A stretch of DNA of 64,000 bases from contig NC_016025.1 of the NCBI RefSeq assembly GCF_000226295.1, positions 310,001 to 374,000 of the forward strand. The letters run 5' to 3'. Under the pieces are notes generated by a model. It was not told the origin of the DNA. It saw only the letters and a list, made by a program, of their open reading frames with translations, and did not search any database. Made by a program: the position numbers and the translations under genes. The stretch's first letter is position 1; each line of letters opens with the position of its first letter. This document shows, one piece after another, positions 43,479 through 52,500 of the stretch. The stretch is from Chloracidobacterium thermophilum B (GTDB lineage: Bacteria; Acidobacteriota; Blastocatellia; Chloracidobacteriales; Chloracidobacteriaceae).

Positions 43479-43496
43479 GTTGACATACTCCCCTGC

Positions 43497-44810
43497 CTAA
43501 AGGCAGGGGATTCTTGTTCTTGGTTCTGCGAGCGCACTTACTTCATCAGGTTGCCCCTCTAAAGCAGCGGTGCATCTCTCCCCAAGCGTTCCCTCTTTCG
43601 AGGCAGTTCCCTTTTGCCCAAAGGTACTGTAGTGGCAAGTAGCGAATAGCGAACAGGGAGCGAGTAGCGAGCAGCGAGTAGCGAGTAGCGAATTACCTTC
43701 CGAACCACTCGCCACTCGCCACTCACCACTCGCCTCTGAACCACTCGCCACTCGCCACTTGCTTCCTTATTGAGGACAACTATGGGTTCTGGTGGATAGG
43801 GTTTTTACTACCATAATGCCCACAGTTACTACAGTCCTGTGTGGTGTACTGCGGCGGTACGCTGACGACTGCCTTGTCCCACACCTTGCCGTAGTAGTCC
43901 AGCCACGCAGTGAATTGAGACCAGCCAGCATCATGAATGGATTTGGCAAGATGATGATTTTTGACCAGGTTCTTCACCTGCAAGTCTTCATACGCCACGA
44001 CATCGTGAGATGCCACCACGCACCGTGCCTGACTGCCCAGTCTTTACGCTGGCGTTGGACTTTCAGATGCACTTTGCCCAGTCGCTTTCTTTGCTTGTGG
44101 TAGTTCTTGGATTGGGATTTTGCCCTCTTCTTGAACTTCCGACTTAATCTGCGCTGGTGTTGCTTTAACCTCCTTTCACTACGCCTCAAAAACTTAGGAT
44201 ACTCTACAGGGTTGCCGTTCTGGTCGGTGTAGAAAGCCTTCAAGCCCAAGTCAATGCCAATCACATTGCCTGTGTATGCTCCCCGCTCTTTGCGCTCCAC
44301 ATCCAAGCAGAACTGGGCATAGTATCCATCTGCCCTGCGTATCACCCGCACCCGATTGATTTTGGATTCAAGAATCAACCGTCTTGCTTCACCATTGCAG
44401 TACAGAGCAAACGAGCCAGCATTGAAGCCATCGGTGAACGAGATAGTCATCCCATCCCCTGACAGCTTCCAGCCAGATACCTTGTATTCCACAGAACGGC
44501 AATGCTTCTTGAACTTGGGATACCCTTTCCTGACCGCCTTGTTTCTGCAGTTGGTATAGAACCGAGAAATGGAAGCCCAAGCTCGCTCTGCACTTGCCTG
44601 CCTTGCCGCTGAGTTTAACTTCCTGGCAAAGTCAAACTCTTTGGCCAGGTCTTTGCAGTGGGCATAGAGAACAGCTTTGTTGACGCCCTTGTTGTCCATC
44701 CAGTACCGCACACATTTGTTTCTGACAAACTGTGCGGTACGGATGGCTTCATCCAGAGCCTGATACTGCTCTGCTGTCCCGTTGAGTAGCTTGGCTTCCA
44801 TGACTCTCAT
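43497..44810 (-). pseudogene. tnpB: Broken tnpB: frameshift plus a heptanucleotide repeat in the zinc ribbon
   Basis: From MRVMEAKLLNGTAEQYQALD the frame runs through NVIGIDLGLKAFYTD (first RuvC Asp) to about residue 260, then shifts near 44030. The next frame carries VAYEDLQVKNLVKNHHLAKS (RuvC Glu) and CSNCGHYG, the first zinc knuckle. At about 43780 coding is broken by a heptanucleotide repeat block (43631-43771). A TnpB-like tail (TASKEGTLGE, ending EPRTRIPCL) resumes and stops at 43497 inside the right-end hairpin. The second zinc knuckle and last RuvC Asp are missing, so the protein must be inactive. Confidence 0.78.
43631..43771. repeat. Inverted heptanucleotide tandem repeat, copy A
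   Basis: About eight 7-mers related to AGTAGCG/GCGAGTA run to 43693, followed after 10 bp by about nine 7-mers related to CACTCGC, the complement of GCGAGTG. The block can fold as one long imperfect hairpin. It lies within the tnpB remnant and resembles the short tandem heptamer repeats known from some cyanobacteria. A second copy is at 49485-49590. Confidence 0.75.
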
Positions 44811-44883
44811 ACTGCTATTTTATCACAGGTTTGGCTTGATAAAACAGCGTGCGCCTTATATCCCTGCCCTAAAGTGCAGGGCT

Positions 44884-45690
44884 TTACGGCGTTTTTTTCG
44901 GTAAACGGGCTGCGCGCTCCACTGGCGAATCACTTGGAATATCAACGCCCCACCGCACTTTGACCAGGTCAAACTGCCCTTGGGCAACTGCCTGATTGAA
45001 AGCAGCCAACTCATTCTGCCCGGCACTCTCCAACTTCTGCGCCTCCGCTTCCAGCGCCAGGATGCGCTCACGAATTGCATTTGAGGTCAACCCATCACCG
45101 TAACGCTTTGAGCGCCCCCGCCCCGAAACCTCCAGAATGAGCCCTTCCCGATCTGCCTGTATCGTTTTGTGGAGATCGTTCAGTTTGGCCTCCGTCCGGG
45201 CAGCAATCGCCTGCCGCGCCTGGTCAATGGCCAGGTTCTGGTCGCGGCGCAAGTCAGCCTCGATGTCGGCCCGAAATACAAACTGTGCCAGGTAGGGTGC
45301 CGTAAGCCACACCGAGAACCCAGTCAATGCCAACCGAACAACAATCAGGGAAATCTTTTTACCTCCCCCATGACCCGTCAGATTGCTGGTCATCAGTGAT
45401 GCATCCAGCGCCCAAATGATCAGGAATGCCAGACCGCCAAGAGCAATCCCGATGACAACTCCCGGCCAGCCGCTTGCCACGCCTGACCCAAACCATCCCC
45501 AGGCGCAGCCTTCCAGCAGCGCCATCGCCATCACAAGAATCCAGGCCGCATACAGCCACATCTGGACGCCTGGCGTTAGCATTTCATCCCCAAAAGGTTG
45601 TAGTGAGAAAAACCGCCGCAGCCGTTCCCAACGGGACTTGGGCAGCATGGTTGATGACAACGTGGCGTGCGCTTCCTGTAGTGAACTCAC
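44884..45690 (-). CDS. DUF4407-like membrane protein, C-terminus cut by the IS element
   Basis: The 268-residue protein has three or four transmembrane segments (MWLYAAWILVMAMALLEGCA, VVIGIALGGLAFLIIWAL, ISLIVVRLALTGFSVWLTA) and then a charged coiled coil (DLRRDQNLAIDQARQAIAAR, RILALEAEAQKLESAGQNEL). This is the DUF4407 layout. The GTG at 45690 has GGGAGGG upstream and is my preferred start. The frame ends at the left end of the second IS605-type element and lacks the expected C-terminal coiled-coil remainder, so it is probably truncated. Confidence 0.65.
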   Translation of the reverse strand: MSSLQEAHATLSSTMLPKSRWERLRRFFSLQPFGDEMLTPGVQMWLYAAWILVMAMALLEGCAWGWFGSGVASGWPGVVIGIALGGLAFLIIWALDASLMTSNLTGHGGGKKISLIVVRLALTGFSVWLTAPYLAQFVFRADIEADLRRDQNLAIDQARQAIAARTEAKLNDLHKTIQADREGLILEVSGRGRSKRYGDGLTSNAIRERILALEAEAQKLESAGQNELAAFNQAVAQGQFDLVKVRWGVDIPSDSPVERAARLPKKTP

Positions 45691-46243
45691 AGTGACTTCC
45701 CTCCCTTGAAAAAACCTCTGCCTTGCCAGCAAACTGCTGGCATTGGAGCCGTATGCCGATAACCAACAAACAGAAGCGGCGAGCAAACTTGCCGGCCGCT
45801 TTGTCGTGCTCATCACCAGCCAAAGCAACTCAACCTACAGCGTGCATTGGTCCTTGGGTGTGGTGCTGACCAGCCCCGGTCCTGATTCAGCCCTGTCCAA
45901 ATACCCAAAACCAAGGTACTTTGGGACAGAAGCCAAATCCTCCCAAACGGAGCAATGGTACGCTCCGAAGCCACTAAACCTTACAGCCAGATACCAACCA
46001 AGTTCTGTAATAAAACAGTCAATTCTTTGCGGATTATACTACCGATTGATTGATACACATATTCATTAAATTTCGGACAATTTGCATGTATTCATGATAC
46101 AGAGATATTGACACTTAGTGCATGTACACATGTAGGTGTTACATGTACACATGATAGAATAGGTATTAAGAGTGCTGATGAAGCAGAAATGTAAACTTGA
46201 GGAATGTTAGTGCTGAATTTGATCGATCCCAATTGTCTCCGTT
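45691..46243. other. Intergenic region, AT-rich in its second half
   Basis: No intact gene is evident. From about 45990 the sequence turns AT-rich, unlike its neighbours, and contains repeated CATGTACACATG boxes described separately. It separates the truncated DUF4407-like gene from a small open frame at 46244. Confidence 0.45.
46108..46159 (+). promoter_or_regulatory. Promoter-like region with paired CATGTACACATG boxes
   Basis: CATGTACACATG occurs at 46121-46132 and 46142-46153, exactly 21 bp apart (two helical turns), just downstream of a consensus TTGACA (46108-46113). A TAGAAT hexamer lies at 46154-46159. Two in-phase near-palindromes over a promoter suggest cooperative repressor binding. 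The only gene directly downstream is the small frame at 46244. Confidence 0.4.
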
Positions 46244-46561
46244 ATGCTTTCATTTGCAGCTCAGATTGCGCAGCAGTTTGATCACCTCATGCATGAGCAA
46301 TGCCTGGATCACTTCTTTTGCGTTCCGCCGCAGATGCAGTTCTTTATACTGCAGATGAAAAACCCCGACACCAAACAGGCCCGACTGGAATTACTGAAGC
46401 AAAAAACCCGGCAACGCTTCCCCGACCGGGAAGCCACCGTGCACAGCCTGTTTGCCAAAACGGCCGAACTCTGCCGTCTTCCCTTCCCGCTGAGTTGTTC
46501 CGGTCAATCTGCGGTTGGGCAACAGCCGGGTGGTATCACAACGTCTCGAACCAGGACTTGA
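46244..46561 (+). CDS. Small hypothetical protein, possibly degenerate
   Basis: The 105-residue frame begins [20 protein letters not shown] and includes [20 protein letters not shown] and [17 protein letters not shown]. Residues 1-80 have coding-like third-position GC; the last 25 look like read-through into the 3' end of the convergent GmrSD-like gene. I recognise no family. The operator-like boxes upstream give some support for expression. Confidence 0.33.
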   Translation: MLSFAAQIAQQFDHLMHEQCLDHFFCVPPQMQFFILQMKNPDTKQARLELLKQKTRQRFPDREATVHSLFAKTAELCRLPFPLSCSGQSAVGQQPGGITTSRTRT

Positions 46562-48332
46562 TCTTGAGCGCCATCAGCTTGCGCCGCTGCTCCAGAAACT
46601 CATCATAGTCTGGAATCTGCCCGTCGAGCAGCGAATCCGGGACGCAGTTGGTGCGCAGGTTGGCACGCAACTCGGTTTCATCGGTGATCCCGCCATATCG
46701 CTTCCTGCCACCGTGCACCTGTTCGGCCAGCTCGGCAAAGTATTGATCGGGCGGCTTGTCCCCGATGGCGATGTTGATCTCGCTCTGCGTCAGGACGAAG
46801 TTGGCGATCTGGTTGTAGCGTCCCCGCGCAAGCCCCTGTCTCTGAAGATGTTTTTTGGGGTAGATGTGGTGCACATCGCTGCGGTTCAGCAGGAGGTCCC
46901 GCACGGTGATGTCACGGGAGAGAAACCCTTTGTCGCCGAGCTTCACCTGTGCGGCCTGATAGGCCAGGAAGTAAGGGCTTTGTGCCGAAGAGGTGTTCAT
47001 CAGTTGCGGCAGCGTACCAGTCCAGAAGCTGTCCGGCAGTTCACTTTTGATGATCTCGTCACAATAGGACACCAACCCGCGCGCCGCAATCTGCCGGATA
47101 TCGTAGTCAAAGGCCGTTTCCGGGCTGCTGGTGTAGCGGCTCCTCAGGATGGACATGGCGTACCACCGCCGCACCAGCCGCTCAAGGTCCGCGGCAGGCA
47201 CGCGCTCGGCCCGGCCGCGGAGATAGAGAACGTAAGCAAAATTCACCGCATTCCGGCCGCTGATGAGGTCACTGGTCACGAAACCGGCTGAACGCAGGAT
47301 CATGGTGATGCGCTCAAAGTGGGTTTGGTTGATAAAAGCCAGGACGCCCTTTTTGAGCTTGTCGAATGACGCCTCAGAGATGGCTTCTTCAAACTGCCTG
47401 GTTTCAAAGTTCCGCCCCGAAAGCAATGCCACCAGGTCCTGCAGCTTGCCGCGCCCGAATTCCGACGTGAAAGCGACCCGCAGCATGTCGGTATAGGACG
47501 GGATATAGATATCGTTGTTGGCATTTTTGAGCCACCGCATGACGGAGAAGAACTCGGAGGCGACAAATGCCGGGTCACGCTTCTCAACGTGTACCACGAA
47601 CTCCGGTGCCACGGACATGTGGCAGAAGTAATCAATCGCCTTGCGGAGCAAATCGCCACCGTAGGTTTCGTTCACGGCGATTTTGGACATGGCAAAGTCG
47701 GCCTGCGACAGCTCGGTACCGGCTGAGTTGACGCGGATGAAAATTTCAGTGACGGTCTCGATGTCGAGGTCGTGCGCCAACTCAATCACACCAACGTGGT
47801 TGTTGATAATCTTGCGCAGCTTTTCAAGCGTGGCGAATACGGCATCCTGCGAAACACCAGGGTTCTTCTGGCAATACCCTGTCACGAGTTGAAAAACACT
47901 CGTGGAGGGAGCGAATACTGCGGTCACGTCCTCGATCCAGGCAGCATCCTTGCGAATTGCCGGGTTGGCCACCTCGAAGCGTTCCTCCTGGGGATGGAAG
48001 GCGATGCGGATGTAAACCTTCTCGTAGTCCTTGGTCAGCACCTCATGCCCCAGGAGCGACGCCATGAGCGCGGTGACGCGCTGCTGCCCGTCAATGAGAA
48101 TTCGCTTTCCAGCCGATGGAGTCCCGTCTTTCAGCCTTACCGTAGGATTGCGCCAGGTAATCAGATAGCCGACGGGATAGCCTTGGTACAGTGAGTCAAG
48201 CAGGTTGCGCACTTTCGTTGCTTCCCAGACAAACGGACGCTGAATCTCAGGAATGGCGATCTCACCTGACTTGACCCAGGCGAGGATGGTTTCAACCGGA
48301 TGCGGCGTGACGGAGTAGCGCTGGGTCGCCAT
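46536..48332 (-). CDS. GmrSD-like DUF262/HNH protein (type IV restriction-like)
   Basis: The 598-residue protein has an N-terminal DUF262 domain: [29 protein letters not shown], the ParB-like [14 protein letters not shown], and later [20 protein letters not shown]. The C-terminus has an HNH-type segment, [16 protein letters not shown] followed by [19 protein letters not shown] (DUF1524-like). DUF262-DUF1524 proteins use NTP to restrict phage DNA, often with modified cytosines. The protein looks intact. There is no obvious partner gene, so it is probably a single-chain form. The ATG at 48332 has GGGGAAG upstream. Confidence 0.82.
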   Translation of the reverse strand: MATQRYSVTPHPVETILAWVKSGEIAIPEIQRPFVWEATKVRNLLDSLYQGYPVGYLITWRNPTVRLKDGTPSAGKRILIDGQQRVTALMASLLGHEVLTKDYEKVYIRIAFHPQEERFEVANPAIRKDAAWIEDVTAVFAPSTSVFQLVTGYCQKNPGVSQDAVFATLEKLRKIINNHVGVIELAHDLDIETVTEIFIRVNSAGTELSQADFAMSKIAVNETYGGDLLRKAIDYFCHMSVAPEFVVHVEKRDPAFVASEFFSVMRWLKNANNDIYIPSYTDMLRVAFTSEFGRGKLQDLVALLSGRNFETRQFEEAISEASFDKLKKGVLAFINQTHFERITMILRSAGFVTSDLISGRNAVNFAYVLYLRGRAERVPAADLERLVRRWYAMSILRSRYTSSPETAFDYDIRQIAARGLVSYCDEIIKSELPDSFWTGTLPQLMNTSSAQSPYFLAYQAAQVKLGDKGFLSRDITVRDLLLNRSDVHHIYPKKHLQRQGLARGRYNQIANFVLTQSEINIAIGDKPPDQYFAELAEQVHGGRKRYGGITDETELRANLRTNCVPDSLLDGQIPDYDEFLEQRRKLMALKIKSWFETL

Positions 48333-48432
48333 GGCTTCCCCCCTTCCATTTCAAACATTCAAACATGAGATGCTCTGGGGTGATTTCTCATGCGTTATCA
48401 GACGAAAGAATTTCCCAGAACGCCAACCTGCC

Positions 48433-49458
48433 TCACCCCGCACGCCGCTCCCGCACCCACGCCGCAATCCGCGGCCACACCACCTCCACGGCGCTCTTCC
48501 CAATGGATAACCCATGATGCCCACCATTGACCGCCAGCAGTTCCTTCTCCCGACTCCCAACCAGCCCCATTAACGCCTCCGAAGATACACGCGGCACAAC
48601 GTCATCGTGGTTGGCCACCACGTTGAGCACCGGCACGGCAATCTGCTCCAGCTTCACCGTCCGCCGCCCCAGCCTGAGTTTCCCCTGCACGAGTTGATTT
48701 TCCTGATAACACCACTTTACAAACTGCCGAAACGTCTCCCCCGGCAGCGAAACAACATCGTTGACCCAGTAATCAAAGGCCAGAAAAGTCTCCACAAAAT
48801 CCTCATTGTCGGCATGCTGGAGCAAATCCACATACTTGGTGATGTTTTTCGTCGGCTTCATCATCATAAAGGTGGATTGCAGAAGCTGCTCCGGCGGGTT
48901 GCCGAACGTATCCACGAGCTTGTCCACATCAAAATACTCCCGGCGCGTCCAGAGGTTGAGTATGGCGTCATTGGCAAAGTCCACTGGCGTGGCCAGCAAC
49001 ACCAGCCCGGCAACGCGCGCCGGATGCAGCGCCGTGTACATCAGCGACAGCGTCCCACCCATGCAGTAGCCCAGCAGGATGACCTGCTCTACGCCGGCGT
49101 CGGCGCAGACGGATTCCACCACCCGCCGCAGATAGTGATTGACGTGATACGCCAGGGTGAGGCGGGCATCGCCGGCATCCGGTACACCCCAGTCAATCAT
49201 GTACACCGGGATGCCCTCTCCGGCGAGATACGCCACAAAGCTTTTGCCGGGCGTCAAATCCAGGATGTAGTACTTGTTGATGAGCGAATTGATGATAAGC
49301 ACCGGTAAAGGACTATGCCCCCGTTGCTTCCCGGCAGGAGCGTAGCCAAGTACCCGCAACTTGTTTTCCTGATAGACCAGCCGCGACGGCGTTGGCGCAA
49401 TGTTCGGTTTTTTCCCAAGCTTCGCCAGCAGGCGCGTGAGGTGTGCCAGTTGGGTCAT
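48433..49458 (-). CDS. phaC: Class III poly(R)-hydroxyalkanoate synthase subunit PhaC
   Basis: The 341-residue protein has the PHA-synthase fold: LPVLIINSLINKYYILDL, VYMIDWG, the lipase-like box LGYCMGGTLSLMY with catalytic Cys132, then NVVANHDDVVP (Asp) and NGGHHGLSIG (His). Its short length indicates class III (PhaC of PhaEC) rather than the roughly 590-residue class I enzyme. It polymerises hydroxyacyl-CoA into storage granules. PhaE is not visible nearby. The ATG at 49458 (MTQLAHLTRL) excludes the repeat-derived residues upstream. It links functionally with phaR at 15312-15845. Confidence 0.9.
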   Translation of the reverse strand: MTQLAHLTRLLAKLGKKPNIAPTPSRLVYQENKLRVLGYAPAGKQRGHSPLPVLIINSLINKYYILDLTPGKSFVAYLAGEGIPVYMIDWGVPDAGDARLTLAYHVNHYLRRVVESVCADAGVEQVILLGYCMGGTLSLMYTALHPARVAGLVLLATPVDFANDAILNLWTRREYFDVDKLVDTFGNPPEQLLQSTFMMMKPTKNITKYVDLLQHADNEDFVETFLAFDYWVNDVVSLPGETFRQFVKWCYQENQLVQGKLRLGRRTVKLEQIAVPVLNVVANHDDVVPRVSSEALMGLVGSREKELLAVNGGHHGLSIGKSAVEVVWPRIAAWVRERRAG

Positions 49459-49484
49459 AATCGTGCCTGAATGGAAAATGCAGT

Positions 49485-49590
49485 AGTAGCAAATGGCGAA
49501 TAGTGAGTGGCGAGTGGCGAATAGCGGGTAGCCGGTAGGGGTGATTAGCGAACCGCCCCTCCCATTCACCATTCACTACTCGCCATTCCC
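49485..49590. repeat. Inverted heptanucleotide tandem repeat, copy B
   Basis: Seven-base units such as AGTGGCG, AATAGCG and AGTAGCA run from 49485 to about 49540, followed by complementary units (CATTCAC, TACTCGC) at 49561-49590. The arrangement matches the block at 43631-43771. It fills the gap between the subtilase stop and the phaC start, so it sits in the phaC leader. Confidence 0.7.
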
Positions 49591-49592
49591 CC

Positions 49593-52500
49593 TCACGGCA
49601 CTGACACCGGCGGCAGCTTGACCTGCCCATCCCAGTTGCCAATGAGCGGCACGTCCCCCGGCGCACCGTAGTTCACACGTAGCTCCGGCGGCCCGGCCGT
49701 GTTCGAGGTCCGTAACTGAAACTGAATCGTTCCCCCGACGTTCACCACTACGCCCACCGCCGCAAAGCCCTGCCGCGTCCAGTCCCCGGCTACCGGCGCC
49801 ACCGGCGTCCCCGTCGTTGTCATCACAAACGTTGCATCCGCCGGGCCGCTTACATTCGCGTTCTTCAGCAGAAACTGCCCATTACCCGGCCGGTACAGCC
49901 CCACCCCCGTCACCGGGCTTCCAGCCACCCACCGCCCGGCCACCGGCCGGTCACTCGCCTGCGCCCCGGTGATCACCACCGTCAGGTCAGGATTCCCTCC
50001 CGTATTCGCATTCCGCAAAAAGAACGTCTGATTCCCCGGACGATACACCCCGCACGTCACCGTCCCGTTGCCATCCCAATCGCCAGCAATCGGAATGTCC
50101 CCCGGCTGCCCAAAGGCAAACGACACGTCCGCAAATCCGCCCGTGTTGTTGTTGATGAGGAAAAAGGTCATCACGCCACCCACATTCCGGTAAATCCCCG
50201 GTGTGTCAATACCATCCCCGTCCCAGTCGCCCGCTATCGGCACATCTCCGGCTGTCCCGTAGAAAAAGTCCTGGTCCGCAAAGTCCGAAATCAGCCGGTT
50301 CTTCAGGTACATATACCCGTTCGACGGCCGGAACATTGCCATCGTCGCGCCCAGCGGCGCGCCCCCGCCACTGCCCCCAGCCTGCGTCACCGTCACCACC
50401 TGCCCGGCCACCAGCACCGTCCCCGTCCGCGCCGCCCCGCCCGGATTGCGCCCGACGGCCAAAGTCACCGTCGCGCTTCCCGTCCCCGTCAGCGCCAGCC
50501 GCCGGTTCACATCCCCAAGCTCGCCGACCATCCGGGGCGTTACCACCTGTCCACTGGCCAACTGTGCCGACACCAGCTTCACCCACGGCGCATCGGTGTT
50601 GCGTACCGTCGCTTCCCACGCGCAACTCGCACCCGTCGTCACCGTCACCGTCACACTGGGTACGGCATCCCCGCCCACGCTCAAGGTTGACGGGCTGACG
50701 GCGTACTCACACAAAACACACGGCCCACAGCCAAGCTGCGCTTCAAGCCGCAAGCCAGGTGTCACACTGGGCTGGTTGAATGAAAACTGCGTGAAGAGCG
50801 AGCCACTTCCCGTGGCCTGTACGCCCACCGTGGCACTGTTGCCATTTCCCGGGCCGGTCTGGGCATAGCGGTACTCAAAGCGGTTCGTGCCTTCCTGGAG
50901 CACTACCGCCACACGGATTTCCTCTGAGGTATCAAACCGTACCCCGCGCCACTCGATGATCCACTGCCGGTTGGGGGCGCTTCCCGTAACCTGGGTGAAG
51001 ATGCCACTGGGTGGCCCCGACTGCTGAGCCCGGAGGTCAATGTCATCCCAAAACACGCAGAGCGCCGGCGCACTGCCAAAACCGGGAAATGGCAGCGATG
51101 TGTTCCCAAACGCACTTGCACCACCGCCAGCCAGGCGCAACACCCCGTTTGTGTCAGCAGTCACCGTAGCACCGGCGGCCACGTTCGTCCCGTAAATGGA
51201 AAAGGCAAATGGGGCCGTGAGTGGAATCAAGGCATCGTCCTGCTGGCTGCCAGCAACGAGCTGCCCACCGGCGGGAATCGTGGCCCCACCCGATGGCGTA
51301 AACACATAGTTGTTTCCCCCGGTTGGCACCTGCACCGTGGTGACAAACGGGCTGCCGCCGCCGGTGAAGTTCACCGTCAGTTGAAACTGCACAACCTGCC
51401 CACAGGGCACCGTTGGCCCCAGCAGAAAGCGAAAGGCCGGGGTAGGACCGGTCACACTCTGCCCCTGCCCAATGTTGGCAAAAGTTCCTGTGCCGCTGAG
51501 GATGGAGACACCCGGCGTCAGCGCCGTCAGTGTCGCCGAAAGTCCCGTGGCCGGCGTCCCATCGTTGCGCAACCCAAGCATCAGACTGCCCTGCTCGCAG
51601 GGTTCAAGCAAACCGTTGCCGTTGCCGCCGACCTCTGTTGCCATGACATTCGACACCGCAAGCAACGGCGTGGTTGGCGTGCTGGCCACGGCATTCCTGA
51701 TGACCAGGGCAAAATGCTGGTCGGTCGTATCACTGTTGCCCGGAATCCCATCTCCGTTGAGTGCCGTCGCCGCCACCCGCACCACAACCGGCGTCCCCGC
51801 CGGCTGGGGCGGCAGAAAGACGTTCTCGACGTTGTTCCGGTTGTCGGCATTGCCACCTGGCGTGGAAAGACCGTTGGCAAAGACGTTCCCCCGGTAGGTC
51901 TGTCCCCCAACCGACACGCTGAGGTCAAGGTCATTGACCAGCGCCGGGTTGGCGCCGGGCGCACCCGGCACATCCGTATAGACCAACGTCACCCGCAAGG
52001 GCTGTCCGCCGTTGGCCACCTGCCCGGTAAACACGTACGTCTGCCCGTTGTCCAGCAGCGGCACGTTTTCGTTGACATACACCGTGGGGACGCCGCCGGG
52101 AATGGAGTTGCGCAGGTTGACGCGCCCCCACCCTTCCGCAATGTTGGGAATCGGCTCCGTCGAGCTGCTGCCCGGCACGCCCGGATGCTCGGCATTCATA
52201 TCCACCGCGCCATTGATAAGGGCCGCCTTAATGAGCGCTGGTGCCGGAAACTGCCCCGCATTTGTCGCACGCCACCAGCCGGAAAACACGGCGGCCGCCC
52301 CGGAGACATGCGGCGCGGCAAAGGAAGTCCCGCTGCCACGAATGTGAACGCCATCACCCAATGTCCCAAAGCCAACCTGATTTGAGGCGGACTGCGGCCC
52401 GGTAATCTGCTGCCCCGGCGCGCAGACATCCGGCTTGATACGGCCATCCGCCGCCGGTCCCCGGCTCGAATAGTTGGAGATGAAGTCTATGTTGGTGTTG

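Larger units (their letters stand above)
43479..44890 (-). mobile_element. Second IS605-type (tnpB-only) element, disrupted
   Basis: The right end is TCAAC on the minus strand (GTTGA at 43479-43483) next to the hairpin CCCCTGCC-TAAA-GGCAGGGG (43490-43509). The left end has the hairpin CCCTGC...GCAGGG at 44862-44881. There is no tnpA. The only gene is a broken tnpB. The left end is fused to the 3' end of the DUF4407-like gene. The ends share design but not sequence with the 27352-28905 element, so the two are separate insertions. Confidence 0.75.

Noticed and set aside
43631-43771. CRISPR array
   Set aside because: The units are 7 bp with no spacers, and the second half is complementary to the first; this is an inverted heptamer repeat, not a CRISPR.
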